Shown: in pieces, positions 1-5,173 of the stretch
Layout: each line of letters opens with the position of its first letter
Numbering within the stretch: the stretch's first letter is position 1
Origin: Novosphingobium sp.
Lineage (GTDB): Bacteria; Pseudomonadota; Alphaproteobacteria; Sphingomonadales; Sphingomonadaceae
Assembly: GCA_030830245.1 (NCBI GenBank)
Contig: JAURNJ010000318.1
Span: 1-5,173 of the forward strand
Reading direction: 5' to 3'
DNA length: 5,173 nt
Position numbers and translations under genes: made by a program
Notes under the pieces: model-generated
The model's database searches: none
What the model was told of the DNA's origin: nothing
The model's input: the letters and a program-made list of their open reading frames with translations, nothing else

Positions 1-2
1 AG

Positions 3-1130
3 CACATCGTCTCGCTCGGCGAGGTCATGCTGATGGGCACCTACGGGCCGCAGGACGGCCTGGAAACCGAGCGGCGGATGCTGCGCTGGATACGCGACGT
101 GAATGGAGAGCCTGTGCCCGAAAACCTCAAGTTCACCGTCGAGAGCGAACCGGCCACGGTGGGTCATTACCGTCGGGACTGGCTTCCGCACCAGTATCGC
201 GACAAGCCTGTGGGCATGGCTGGAATGTGGCTCGCCGGGCTGGTGAGCGATGCCGAGGGTGGGACCTACCTAGCCATCAGGGGAGTGGACGACATGGCTC
301 CCGGCATGGTCCACGCGGTCGTCCCCATCGTCGGCTTTCGCAAGCTGGACAAGGGCGACATGAGCGGCGAGCCGCCGCATCTGTTTGCCGAGTGGGGCAC
401 AGCGGACGAGATCGACTGGTACGAACCTTACGAGGCGATCGAGACCATTGGGCGCACGATGATGTCATACCCCACCGGGCGGATCGAGCGCGACCGGCAT
501 GGCTGTCACTGGTTCGATGCGAACAACCGCTGGGAGCTTCATGGCGAGACGGTCAGCGAGGTGTTCACCGTCCACGTTCCCGAACAGGACCGCGTCGAGG
601 GCGACCTGTGCTATCGCCACGAGCTGCTCAAGGCGACCGGTCAGGTCAACGGCGTGCCGGTCGAAGGCTATATCCATCAGGACTATTCCTATGCGCCCAA
701 GGGCAAGGTCTGGACCGAGACGGCGATCCCTCGCCTGATCCAGTCGCTTTGGGTCTCGTGGGTTCACGAGTTCGACGATGGCGAGATGGGCGGCGGCTGT
801 TTCTGGCAAGCTCGCAAAGGCCTCGCCTTCGGCCCCGGCTATCAGGTCAGGAACGGGGTCACCACGGTCCACGACGATATCGTTGCGAACCTCTCCTTCG
901 ATGGCGACAACCACCTGGCGGCGATCGATGTCACGATCGGCGATATCTCGTATCGGTTCGAGACTGAATCGAAGAGCAGCCGCATGCATTACATCGCAAG
1001 GCTGGTGGACAGCTCGCTGGGCCGCAAGCCGGTCAAGTCATGGTGCTGGATCGAATATTCCGGCAGCTTCATGACCGGCGACAGCCTAGACGAGGCGCTC
1101 AAGCCGTTCGCCATCGTCAGGGGGCGCTAG
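3..1130 (+). CDS. Unrecognised protein, 5'-partial
   Basis: The reading frame is open from base 3 to a TAG at 1128-1130 (375 codons) with no stop before the left edge, so the gene probably begins outside the window. An internal start is possible: ATG at 33 has GAGG at 21-24 eight bases upstream, and ATG at 27 is also in frame. G/C-rich third positions support coding. Numbering from the ATG at 27, the protein is rich in W, Y, G and D and poor in long hydrophobic stretches, so it looks soluble. Notable stretches are GYIHQDYSYAP at about 214-224, followed by a Trp-rich segment (WVSWVHEF, 242-249) and FGPGYQ (268-273). The alternating pattern of the C-terminal half suggests beta-sheet. It weakly recalls lipocalin-like CrtC/AttH or DUF7064-type proteins, which carry a G-x-x-x-D-aromatic motif in a similar position. 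That resemblance is from memory and is not a firm assignment. No signal peptide can be judged because the N-terminus may be missing. Confidence 0.8.
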   Translation, partial: HIVSLGEVMLMGTYGPQDGLETERRMLRWIRDVNGEPVPENLKFTVESEPATVGHYRRDWLPHQYRDKPVGMAGMWLAGLVSDAEGGTYLAIRGVDDMAPGMVHAVVPIVGFRKLDKGDMSGEPPHLFAEWGTADEIDWYEPYEAIETIGRTMMSYPTGRIERDRHGCHWFDANNRWELHGETVSEVFTVHVPEQDRVEGDLCYRHELLKATGQVNGVPVEGYIHQDYSYAPKGKVWTETAIPRLIQSLWVSWVHEFDDGEMGGGCFWQARKGLAFGPGYQVRNGVTTVHDDIVANLSFDGDNHLAAIDVTIGDISYRFETESKSSRMHYIARLVDSSLGRKPVKSWCWIEYSGSFMTGDSLDEALKPFAIVRGR

Positions 1131-1146
1131 CCCTCGAGGCGAGGGC
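1130..1146. repeat. Short GC-rich hairpin at the stop codon of the first gene
   Basis: GCCCTCG (1130-1136) and CGAGGGC (1140-1146) are perfect reverse complements around a 3-base AGG loop. The left arm begins with the last base of the TAG stop at 1128-1130. One base separates it from the next hairpin. It may help end transcription or protect the mRNA 3' end, but no T-run follows. Confidence 0.6.
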
Positions 1147-1178
1147 AGTTTCCGATCAATCGGGATCGGAAACTTGCC
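1144..1178. terminator. Strong inverted repeat, probable transcription terminator or 3'-end stabiliser
   Basis: GTTTCCGATC (1148-1157) and GATCGGAAAC (1164-1173) form a perfect 10-bp stem around the loop AATCGG. The stem can be extended through GGCA (1144-1147) and TGCC (1175-1178) with one bulged T. It lies 17 bases after the stop of the upstream + strand gene. No U-tract follows on either strand, so a classical intrinsic terminator is uncertain. A structure-only terminator or an RNA 3'-end barrier is equally possible. Confidence 0.55.
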
Positions 1179-1206
1179 TAAGCCCGTGCGGTGTTTGAGC
1201 GTCGCC

Positions 1207-1234
1207 TTTCCGTTCGCGCCAGCTTGAACGGAAA
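1207..1234. terminator. Inverted repeat after the OmpA-like tail, possible terminator
   Basis: TTTCCGTTC (1207-1215) and GAACGGAAA (1226-1234) are perfect reverse complements around a 10-base loop. Read on the - strand, the stem begins 5 bases after the OmpA-like stop codon (1240-1242), where a terminator would sit. Its arms share TTTCCG/CGGAAA with the hairpin at 1148-1173. No T-run follows in either direction. Confidence 0.5.
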
Positions 1235-1239
1235 ATGCA

Positions 1240-1350
1240 CTAAAGCCCGTCGAGACCCTTGCTCACCATGATATTGACCGCTACCCGGCGATTCTGCGCC
1301 TTGCCCTCTGCTGTGTAATTGTCTGCCACGGGGTCGGCTTCGGCCATGCC
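1240..1350 (-). pseudogene. C-terminal remnant of an OmpA/Pal-type outer-membrane protein
   Basis: Translating the - strand from 1350 down to the TAG at 1240-1242 gives about 36 residues. They begin GMAEADPVADN, continue TAEGKAQNRRVAVNI and end MVSKGLDGL. This is the end of the OmpA C-terminal (peptidoglycan-binding) domain: G-x-x-x-x-P with the following N-x-T-x-x-G-x-x-x-NRRV strand is the family's hallmark, and the arginine pair of NRR lies in the meso-diaminopimelate-binding region. The complete domain is about 100 residues and a whole protein usually over 200, so most of the gene is absent. Upstream on the same strand the frame stays open only to a TAG at 1375-1377, and that stretch is antisense to PntB coding sequence. 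OmpA homology therefore ends at about 1345-1353. The remnant has no start of its own and could not make a useful protein. Confidence 0.8.
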
Positions 1351-2104
1351 GACGGTGATCGCGCTGCTCAACAGCTATGCCGGGCTTGCCTGTTCGGCGA
1401 TGGGCTTCGCGCTCGACAACATGCTGCTGATCATAGTCGGCGCGCTCGACGGAACTTCGGGCTTCATCCTCGCGGTCATCATGTGCAAGGCGATGAACCG
1501 TTCGTTTTCCAATGTCATGTTCGGCGGTTTCGGACAGGTCGCCACTACTGCCGGGGGAGCAGTGGACGACCGCCCGGTGCGCTCGATGACGGCCGAGGAA
1601 GCCGCCCCTGTGCTCGAATTGGCAAGCTCGGTAGTCATTATTCCCGGCTACGGCATGGCTGTCGCCCAGGCGCAGCACCGTGTTGCCGAGCTATACGAGC
1701 ACCTCGAGGAAAAGGGTGTCGAGGTAAAGTTCGCCATTCATCCTGTCGCGGGCCGCATGCCGGGCCACATGAACGTCCTGCTTGCCGAGGCCGACGTGCC
1801 CTATGACAAGCTGGTCGAGCTTGAGGACATCAACCCCGAAATGCCGCAGACCGACGTGGCGCTGATCATCGGCGCCAACGACACGATCAACCCAGCGGCG
1901 CGCGACGATCCGCAAAGCCTGATTGCGGGCATGCCGATCATCGAGGCGGACAAGGCGAAGACAGTGATGATCATCAAGCGTTCGATGAATGCGGGCTTCG
2001 CCGGAATCGACAACCCGATCTACTACAACGAGAACACCCAGATGCTGTTGGGCGACGCCAAGAAGATGTCCGAGCAGCTGGTGAAGGAACTGCAGGAACT
2101 CTAG
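1346..2104 (+). pseudogene. pntB: NAD(P) transhydrogenase subunit beta (PntB), C-terminal half only
   Basis: PntB carries half of the proton-translocating membrane domain and the NADP(H)-binding domain III of the transhydrogenase, which moves hydride between NADH and NADP+ using the proton gradient. From the ATG at 1346 the frame gives 252 residues, against about 460 for a full PntB. The last two membrane helices are present (about residues 4-22 and 26-49, ending in MCKAMNRSF). All of domain III follows: GYGMAVAQAQ (101-110), HPVAGRMPGHMNVLLAEA (132-149), GANDTINPAA (176-185), KRSMNAGFAG (211-220) and GDAKK (236-240). Roughly 210 N-terminal residues and about seven helices are missing. An in-frame TAA at 1316-1318 blocks extension; a TTG at 1319 could add nine residues unlike PntB. 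Neither start has a convincing ribosome site, and pntA is not in the window. Sequence 5' of the break is an OmpA tail on the other strand. No frameshift or stop interrupts the remaining domain, so the break is recent or artefactual. Confidence 0.9.
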
Positions 2105-2111
2105 GCCGCGC

Positions 2112-2438
2112 TCAGCCCTTTTTCTCCTCGCGCAGTTCCTGCTCGACCTCGTGCGCGGCCTCTGCCGCGACATCATTGAGGCGGTCGATCACGCGCTTAT
2201 CCTTCGGGCTGATCAGGTAGCGCCAGACGCCATAGGCATTGATCGCCAGCATGATGCCGTTCTGCGTGACAGTCGGCATGCTGCCGCGAACGAGGCCCGC
2301 CGCGATCAGCAGGACCGAGACCACGCAGAATAGCACGAAGCCGATGCCGGTGCGGTGCCTTCCCCAATCGGCGGCGATGAGCACCGCTGCTGCCATGGCG
2401 CACAAGGCAGCCGGCCAATCGAGAAAGTGCGGCTGCAT
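2112..2438 (-). CDS. Small three-helix inner-membrane protein of unknown function
   Basis: This 108-residue protein starts at ATG 2438-2436, whose A is also the last base of the transporter stop TGA (2440-2438). A GTG at 2441 would add one residue with a 4-base overlap. Either arrangement points to translational coupling to the gene before it. Three hydrophobic segments are visible at about residues 8-24, 31-50 and 57-76. The last contains QNGIMLAINAYGVWRYL, a Gln-Asn plus Tyr-Gly-x-x-Arg pattern seen in small membrane proteins of unknown role. The final 30 residues are highly charged (DKRVIDRLND, then E/K-rich) and likely form a cytoplasmic amphipathic helix. I do not recognise a named family. 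Its position last in the operon, directly after an AbgT carrier, suggests an accessory or unrelated membrane function, and nothing in the sequence decides which. Its stop lies 7 bases from the convergent pntB stop. Confidence 0.8.
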   Translation of the reverse strand: MQPHFLDWPAALCAMAAAVLIAADWGRHRTGIGFVLFCVVSVLLIAAGLVRGSMPTVTQNGIMLAINAYGVWRYLISPKDKRVIDRLNDVAAEAAHEVEQELREEKKG

Positions 2439-4045
2439 CACCCTGTGCCGGGCCTTGCATATTCAACTTGCGCTCCCGGCCCGAGCGGCAGATCGAAGCT
2501 GACCCAGGAGATGGTCATGGCAATCCCCGCGACCATGAAGCACAGCGCGTAAGGCAGCATCAGCGACAGCAGCGAGCCTGCGCCGAATTGCCTGTCCCAA
2601 CGCTGCGCGAAGCCAAGCACCAGCGGGAAATAGCTCATCAGCGGGGTCATGATGTTGGTGTAGCTATCACCCATGCGATAGGCAGCCGTGGTCATTTCCG
2701 GGCTGATCCCCAGCAGCATGAACATGGGCACGACCACCGGGGCGAGCGCGCTCCACTTGGCCGAAGCCGAGCCGATGAACAGGTCGAGAAAGCTCGACAT
2801 CAGGAGCACGGCAATCAGCAAAAGTGGCTTGGCAAGGCCAATGGTCTCGATTGCCTGTGCACCATTGATAGCGATGATGGGGCCGAGACGCGACCAGTTG
2901 AACATGGCGACGAAATGCGCCGCGAAGAAGACGAAGACGATATAGGGCGCGAGGCTGCGTACGCCCGCCTGCATCATGTCCATCACATCGCCGGCATTGC
3001 GAACAGTGCCCGTGGCCCGCCCGAAGGCAAGTCCGGTTGCCAGGAAAAGAAGCGTGAAAGCAGGCACCAGCGAACCGAACAAGGGTTGCAGGCCGTTGGT
3101 TCCCGGCTGGCTCTCGTCGCTCAGTGGAGAATAGCCCGGCACCAGCGTGAGGGCGACAAACAGCGCGATCACCAGCAGTGCGGCGATCCCGGCATGCCGC
3201 AGGCCTCGCCGTTCCGCCTCCCCGGTTTCGGGCTGGGCATCCATCGATTCGGCACGAGCTTGCGCCGACGTGTCCCATGGCCCCAGTCGGGGCTCGATCA
3301 CCCGGTCGGCCAGGAACCAGATGATCGGGACGAATACGGCGCTTGCAGTCAGTGTATACCACCAGTTGCCTAGAGGGTTCATCGTCCAGCCCGGCTCGAC
3401 GATGCGCGCCGCTTCCTGGGTAAAACCGAACAGCAGCACGTCGAGTTGGTTCGGTGTCAGGTTGCCCGCCAATCCGCCTGAAACGGCGGCGAAAGCGGCG
3501 GCAAGCCCTGCCAGCGGGTGGCGCCCGGCTGCGGCAAAGACGATGGCTGCCAGCGGGATGAACACGACATAGGCGGCATCCGAGGCGTAGTGCGATGCTA
3601 TGCCGATCAGTGCGACGATTGGCGTGAGAACGCCATTAAGCGCATTGCCCAGCGCGGCCCGGATCGCAGCCGAAAACAGCCCGGTGCGCTCGGCTATCGA
3701 GGCGCCCAGCATGACCGTCAGGATCAGGCCCAATGGCGCAAAGCCGGTCAGTGTCTTGGGCATTTCGGTAAGTAGGAGGGCGACATTCTCCTCGGTCAGA
3801 AGGCTGGTCGCGTGGAAGGTCAGCACACCGCCTTCGAGCTCTCCCCAGGCCGGGGCTTCCTCTCCCGAATAGGGCAGCGATGCCGACCAGCCCAGCCATG
3901 AGCCGAGCACCGACAGGACGACCAGCACGCCGATCAGCCAGACGAAAATCATCGCCGGATCGGGCAACTTGTTACCCAGCCGCTCTACCCAGCCAAGAAA
4001 GCCGCGCTGGTGGGGGATTTCGGGCAAATCCGTTGTCCGCTTCAA
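2438..4045 (-). CDS. AbgT-family transporter
   Basis: AbgT carriers are inner-membrane, ion-coupled transporters. E. coli AbgT imports p-aminobenzoyl-glutamate, whereas MtrF and YdaH are reported to export antimetabolites such as sulfonamides. The protein is 535 residues, within the family's usual 500-530 range. Family signatures are visible: FLGWVERLGNKLPDP (16-30), SHYASDAAYVVFIP (151-164), GNLTPNQLDVLL (194-205) and GSASAKWSALAPVVVP (425-440). YRMGDSYTN (456-464) follows. D156, W431, P449 and R457 appear to match the Asp, Trp, Pro and Arg shown to matter in MtrF/YdaH (placement from memory). About ten hydrophobic segments plus two hairpin-like segments are apparent, with a charged loop near 250-285. 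I chose the TTG at 4045 because it overlaps the SnoaL-gene stop as TTGA, has AAGGGG at 4061-4056 ten bases upstream and gives the family's N-terminus; no ATG lies in frame before residue 32. Substrate and direction of transport are not decidable from sequence. Confidence 0.93.
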   Translation of the reverse strand: MKRTTDLPEIPHQRGFLGWVERLGNKLPDPAMIFVWLIGVLVVLSVLGSWLGWSASLPYSGEEAPAWGELEGGVLTFHATSLLTEENVALLLTEMPKTLTGFAPLGLILTVMLGASIAERTGLFSAAIRAALGNALNGVLTPIVALIGIASHYASDAAYVVFIPLAAIVFAAAGRHPLAGLAAAFAAVSGGLAGNLTPNQLDVLLFGFTQEAARIVEPGWTMNPLGNWWYTLTASAVFVPIIWFLADRVIEPRLGPWDTSAQARAESMDAQPETGEAERRGLRHAGIAALLVIALFVALTLVPGYSPLSDESQPGTNGLQPLFGSLVPAFTLLFLATGLAFGRATGTVRNAGDVMDMMQAGVRSLAPYIVFVFFAAHFVAMFNWSRLGPIIAINGAQAIETIGLAKPLLLIAVLLMSSFLDLFIGSASAKWSALAPVVVPMFMLLGISPEMTTAAYRMGDSYTNIMTPLMSYFPLVLGFAQRWDRQFGAGSLLSLMLPYALCFMVAGIAMTISWVSFDLPLGPGAQVEYARPGTG

Positions 4046-4494
4046 ACCGTTCTGACCCCTTTGGCGTTCGGGGTCGCATGGGTGTAGGCCAGCTTCTGGC
4101 TGCGCCTGGCAATGCGCCAGCCCGAACCGGTCCGGACAAGCTCGTCGTGATACCACACCCCGACGAAGAACGTGCTCACATTGCCTTGCCCGTCGTCCAT
4201 GCCCATGGGGTTGAACAGGATCATCCGGCTGGTTGCCCTGTCGCCGGAGATCTCTAGGCGGGGCAGCGAAACCATGTGCTGCGACATCGCGAACGGAGAA
4301 AGCGCCGTGTTCAGCCACTCCTTCATTTCACTCAGAGATCCTGCCGAGCCGCCAGTCGCGGTATAGTCGATCTGCGCATCGGGAGTGAACATCTCGTCGA
4401 GCGCGTTCCAATCACGCTCGTCGATGGCGAAACAGTAGCGGGTGAAAAGGTCCTGGATTTCCAGACGATCGGACATTTGTTCGGCGGTCAGCAT
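4042..4494 (-). CDS. SnoaL-like (NTF2-fold) protein
   Basis: This 150-residue protein has the cone-shaped NTF2-like alpha+beta fold pattern of the SnoaL_4 group. An N-terminal helix pair carries DRLEIQDLFTRYCFAID (9-25) and RDWNALDEMFTPDAQIDY (27-44). Strand pairs follow with QHMVSLPRLEISGD (72-85), RMILFNPMG (90-98), GVWYHDELVRTGSGWRIARR (112-131) and KLAYTH (134-139). This family includes polyketide cyclases, steroid isomerase-like enzymes, dehydratases and many non-catalytic binding proteins, so no reaction is assigned. H73 and D25 are candidate pocket residues by position only. The start is ATG 4494, preceded by AGGAGA at 4505-4500 with a 5-base spacer. A longer form starting at 4545 would run into the preceding acyltransferase gene and has no such site. 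The gene sits 31 bases after the acyltransferase and its stop overlaps the transporter start, which argues for a role linked to the transporter's substrate. Confidence 0.9.
   Translation of the reverse strand: MLTAEQMSDRLEIQDLFTRYCFAIDERDWNALDEMFTPDAQIDYTATGGSAGSLSEMKEWLNTALSPFAMSQHMVSLPRLEISGDRATSRMILFNPMGMDDGQGNVSTFFVGVWYHDELVRTGSGWRIARRSQKLAYTHATPNAKGVRTV
4056..4061 (-). promoter_or_regulatory. Ribosome-binding site for the TTG start of the AbgT transporter
   Basis: AAGGGG on the - strand ends ten bases before the TTG at 4045, inside the last codons of the SnoaL-like gene. The slightly long spacing and rare start codon suggest that translation depends partly on ribosomes finishing the upstream gene. 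Confidence 0.5.
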
Positions 4495-4499
4495 GGTTC

Positions 4500-4505
4500 T
4501 CTCCT
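4500..4505 (-). promoter_or_regulatory. Shine-Dalgarno site setting the SnoaL-like gene start
   Basis: AGGAGA on the - strand lies five bases before ATG 4494. It is the strongest ribosome-binding site in the cluster and identifies this ATG, rather than the upstream in-frame ATG at 4545, as the start. Confidence 0.8.
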
Positions 4506-4525
4506 GATTGCGCGAACCATCTATC

Positions 4526-5119
4526 TCACTCGCCCGCCTGCGCATAGAGCACGGCGAGCTTGGGATGATCGGGCATGACCAAGCGGTAGAATTCGGCGAT
4601 CAGCCTGAGGTCGGCGGCGAAGTCGCCGCTTGGCATGATCGGCGGACCAAGGCCGCCACGCATCGTGGCGTGATCGACCCAGGCCGGGACAATCGGCACG
4701 CCCGCCTCAAGTGCAATGTGATAAAAGCCAGAGCGCCAGCGCATGACCTTGCCGCGGGTTCCTTCGGGCGCGACCACCAGCGCCATATCCGTGCGCCGGA
4801 CAAATACCGCGGCCACTTTCTCGACATAGTTGCCGCTCTTGGAACGGTCGACAGCGATCCCTCCCATGTCGAACATGAAGCGCCGAAGCGGCCAGCGAAA
4901 CAGGCTGCGCTTGCCCATGTAGCACGGCTGCAACCCCAGTTCCTGTGTCGCGCCGAGGAAGAAGACGAAATCCCAGTTCGAGGTATGCGGGGCCCCGGCG
5001 ATGACGCAGCGACGCGGAATTTTGGCCACAGCCTCCACACTCCAGCCCCTCATTCGATACAGAGCCAGAACTGCCTGCCGCACCAGGCGCGAAAGTAGCG
5101 AAGGGGCAGGGGGTGTCAT
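4526..5119 (-). CDS. PlsC-type lysophospholipid acyltransferase family protein
   Basis: Members of this family transfer an acyl chain to lysophosphatidate or related lipid acceptors at the cytoplasmic membrane face. The 197-residue protein shows the four family blocks in order: HTSNWD (45-50, the catalytic H-x4-D), a block around GKRSLFRWP (69-77) leading to GGIAVDR (86-92), APEGTR (117-122, the E-G-x-R acceptor-phosphate motif) and VPIVPAWVD (141-149). All key residues are present, so it is probably active. It is shorter than E. coli PlsC (about 245 residues) and has only a weak hydrophobic N-terminal stretch, so peripheral membrane binding is likely. In the compact bacterial group to which it seems closest, the acceptor is generally unknown and phosphatidic acid synthesis is only one option. 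ATG 5119 lies three bases after the stop of the upstream SDR gene. No strong ribosome site is visible, suggesting coupled translation. Confidence 0.9.
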   Translation of the reverse strand: MTPPAPSLLSRLVRQAVLALYRMRGWSVEAVAKIPRRCVIAGAPHTSNWDFVFFLGATQELGLQPCYMGKRSLFRWPLRRFMFDMGGIAVDRSKSGNYVEKVAAVFVRRTDMALVVAPEGTRGKVMRWRSGFYHIALEAGVPIVPAWVDHATMRGGLGPPIMPSGDFAADLRLIAEFYRLVMPDHPKLAVLYAQAGE

Positions 5120-5122
5120 CGC

Positions 5123-5173
5123 CTATGCAAGATCGAGCGGGAAGCTGCCGGTAACGCCTCCGTCGACCACGAG
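5123..5173 (-). CDS. Short-chain dehydrogenase/reductase, C-terminal end only (runs off the window)
   Basis: The last 16 codons before a TAG at 5125-5123 read LVVDGGVTGSFPLDLA. V-DGG-x-T-G at the extreme C-terminus is typical of classical SDR enzymes, where this final strand closes the Rossmann fold. The catalytic Tyr-Lys pair and the cofactor motif would lie outside the window, so substrate and cofactor cannot be inferred. It is the first visible gene of the - strand cluster and lies three bases before the acyltransferase start, so the two are probably co-transcribed. With only 16 residues visible, the family call rests on this tail alone. Confidence 0.65.
   Translation of the reverse strand, partial: LVVDGGVTGSFPLDLA

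Noticed and set aside
227..967. Long open frame on the + strand inside the first gene (246 codons)
   Set aside because: Its translation is Arg/Pro/Gly-rich and low in hydrophobics, as expected from a shifted frame of a GC-rich gene. The frame starting at base 3 has normal protein composition.
465..989. Antisense open frame opposite the first gene (174 codons)
   Set aside because: Its composition is fairly protein-like (Val/Ile/Ala/Asp), but it lies wholly opposite a better-supported frame, shows no family motif I recognise and has no clear ribosome site. It is best explained by antisense codon complementarity.
1345..1353. Possible insertion-sequence end or target site at the OmpA/PntB breakpoint
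   Set aside because: No terminal inverted repeats, transposase fragment or flanking target duplication is visible; the two gene fragments abut directly.
1178..1678. Minus-strand open frame spanning the OmpA remnant and the PntB region (166 codons)
   Set aside because: It is in a different frame from the OmpA remnant, is His/Arg-rich, and covers two unrelated real sequences and their junction, so it is a chance frame.
2104..2160. 8-bp inverted repeat GGCCGCGC/GCGCGGCC with a CCCTTTTT stretch between the arms, considered as a convergent terminator
   Set aside because: The arms are about 41 bases apart, the T-stretch lies in the loop rather than after the stem, and most of it is coding sequence of the small membrane protein. 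It is likely chance in GC-rich DNA.
2468..3373. 301-codon + strand open frame opposite the transporter
   Set aside because: It is antisense to the hydrophobic AbgT coding sequence and gives a His/Gln/Arg-rich product, the typical mirror of a membrane-protein gene. No homology is recognised.
4046..4318. N-terminal extension of the AbgT frame upstream of TTG 4045
   Set aside because: It lies entirely within the SnoaL-like gene, reads as a His/Arg-rich unlikely sequence, and the family N-terminus begins right after the TTG.
4508..5098. 196-codon + strand open frame opposite the acyltransferase
   Set aside because: The - strand frame contains all four PlsC-family motifs, whereas this one is a His/Arg-rich antisense shadow.

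Overview
The window is high-GC DNA (clearly above 60% by eye) with densely packed, overlapping genes. An alphaproteobacterium, most likely a sphingomonad or Erythrobacter-type organism, fits best. That rests on general protein flavour (NAD(P) transhydrogenase beta, OmpA C-terminus, AbgT transporter, SnoaL-like protein) and codon use. It is an inference, not a database match.

Layout. (1) Bases 3-1130, + strand: the 3' part of an unrecognised gene of at least 375 codons, open at the left edge. (2) Bases 1130-1234: three hairpins in a row. Two of them share the same TTTCCG/CGGAAA arms and lie between two convergent reading frames. (3) Bases 1240-1350, - strand: the last ~36 codons of an OmpA/peptidoglycan-associated-type protein, with no upstream part. 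(4) Bases 1346-2104, + strand: the C-terminal ~252 residues of NAD(P) transhydrogenase subunit beta (PntB), cut inside its membrane domain and joined head-on to the OmpA remnant. (5) Bases 2112-5173, - strand: a compact gene cluster. In transcription order it holds the end of a short-chain dehydrogenase (SDR), a PlsC-type acyltransferase, a SnoaL-like protein, an AbgT-family transporter and a small three-helix membrane protein. Spacings are 3 nt, 31 nt, a 4-nt overlap on a TTG start, and a 1- or 4-nt overlap.

How the genes relate. The minus-strand cluster is very probably one operon whose promoter lies beyond the right edge. An oxidoreductase, an NTF2-fold protein and an AbgT antiporter-type carrier would fit processing and transport of one small acidic or aromatic substrate, but the substrate cannot be read from the sequence. 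The left block (unknown gene and OmpA tail) and the right block (PntB tail and operon) look like two separate neighbourhoods joined at about 1345-1353. This is either a real rearrangement that destroyed pntB and an ompA-like gene, or an assembly chimera.

The junction is the most unusual thing seen. I found no RNA genes, CRISPR array, insertion sequence or convincing new defence or mobile system.
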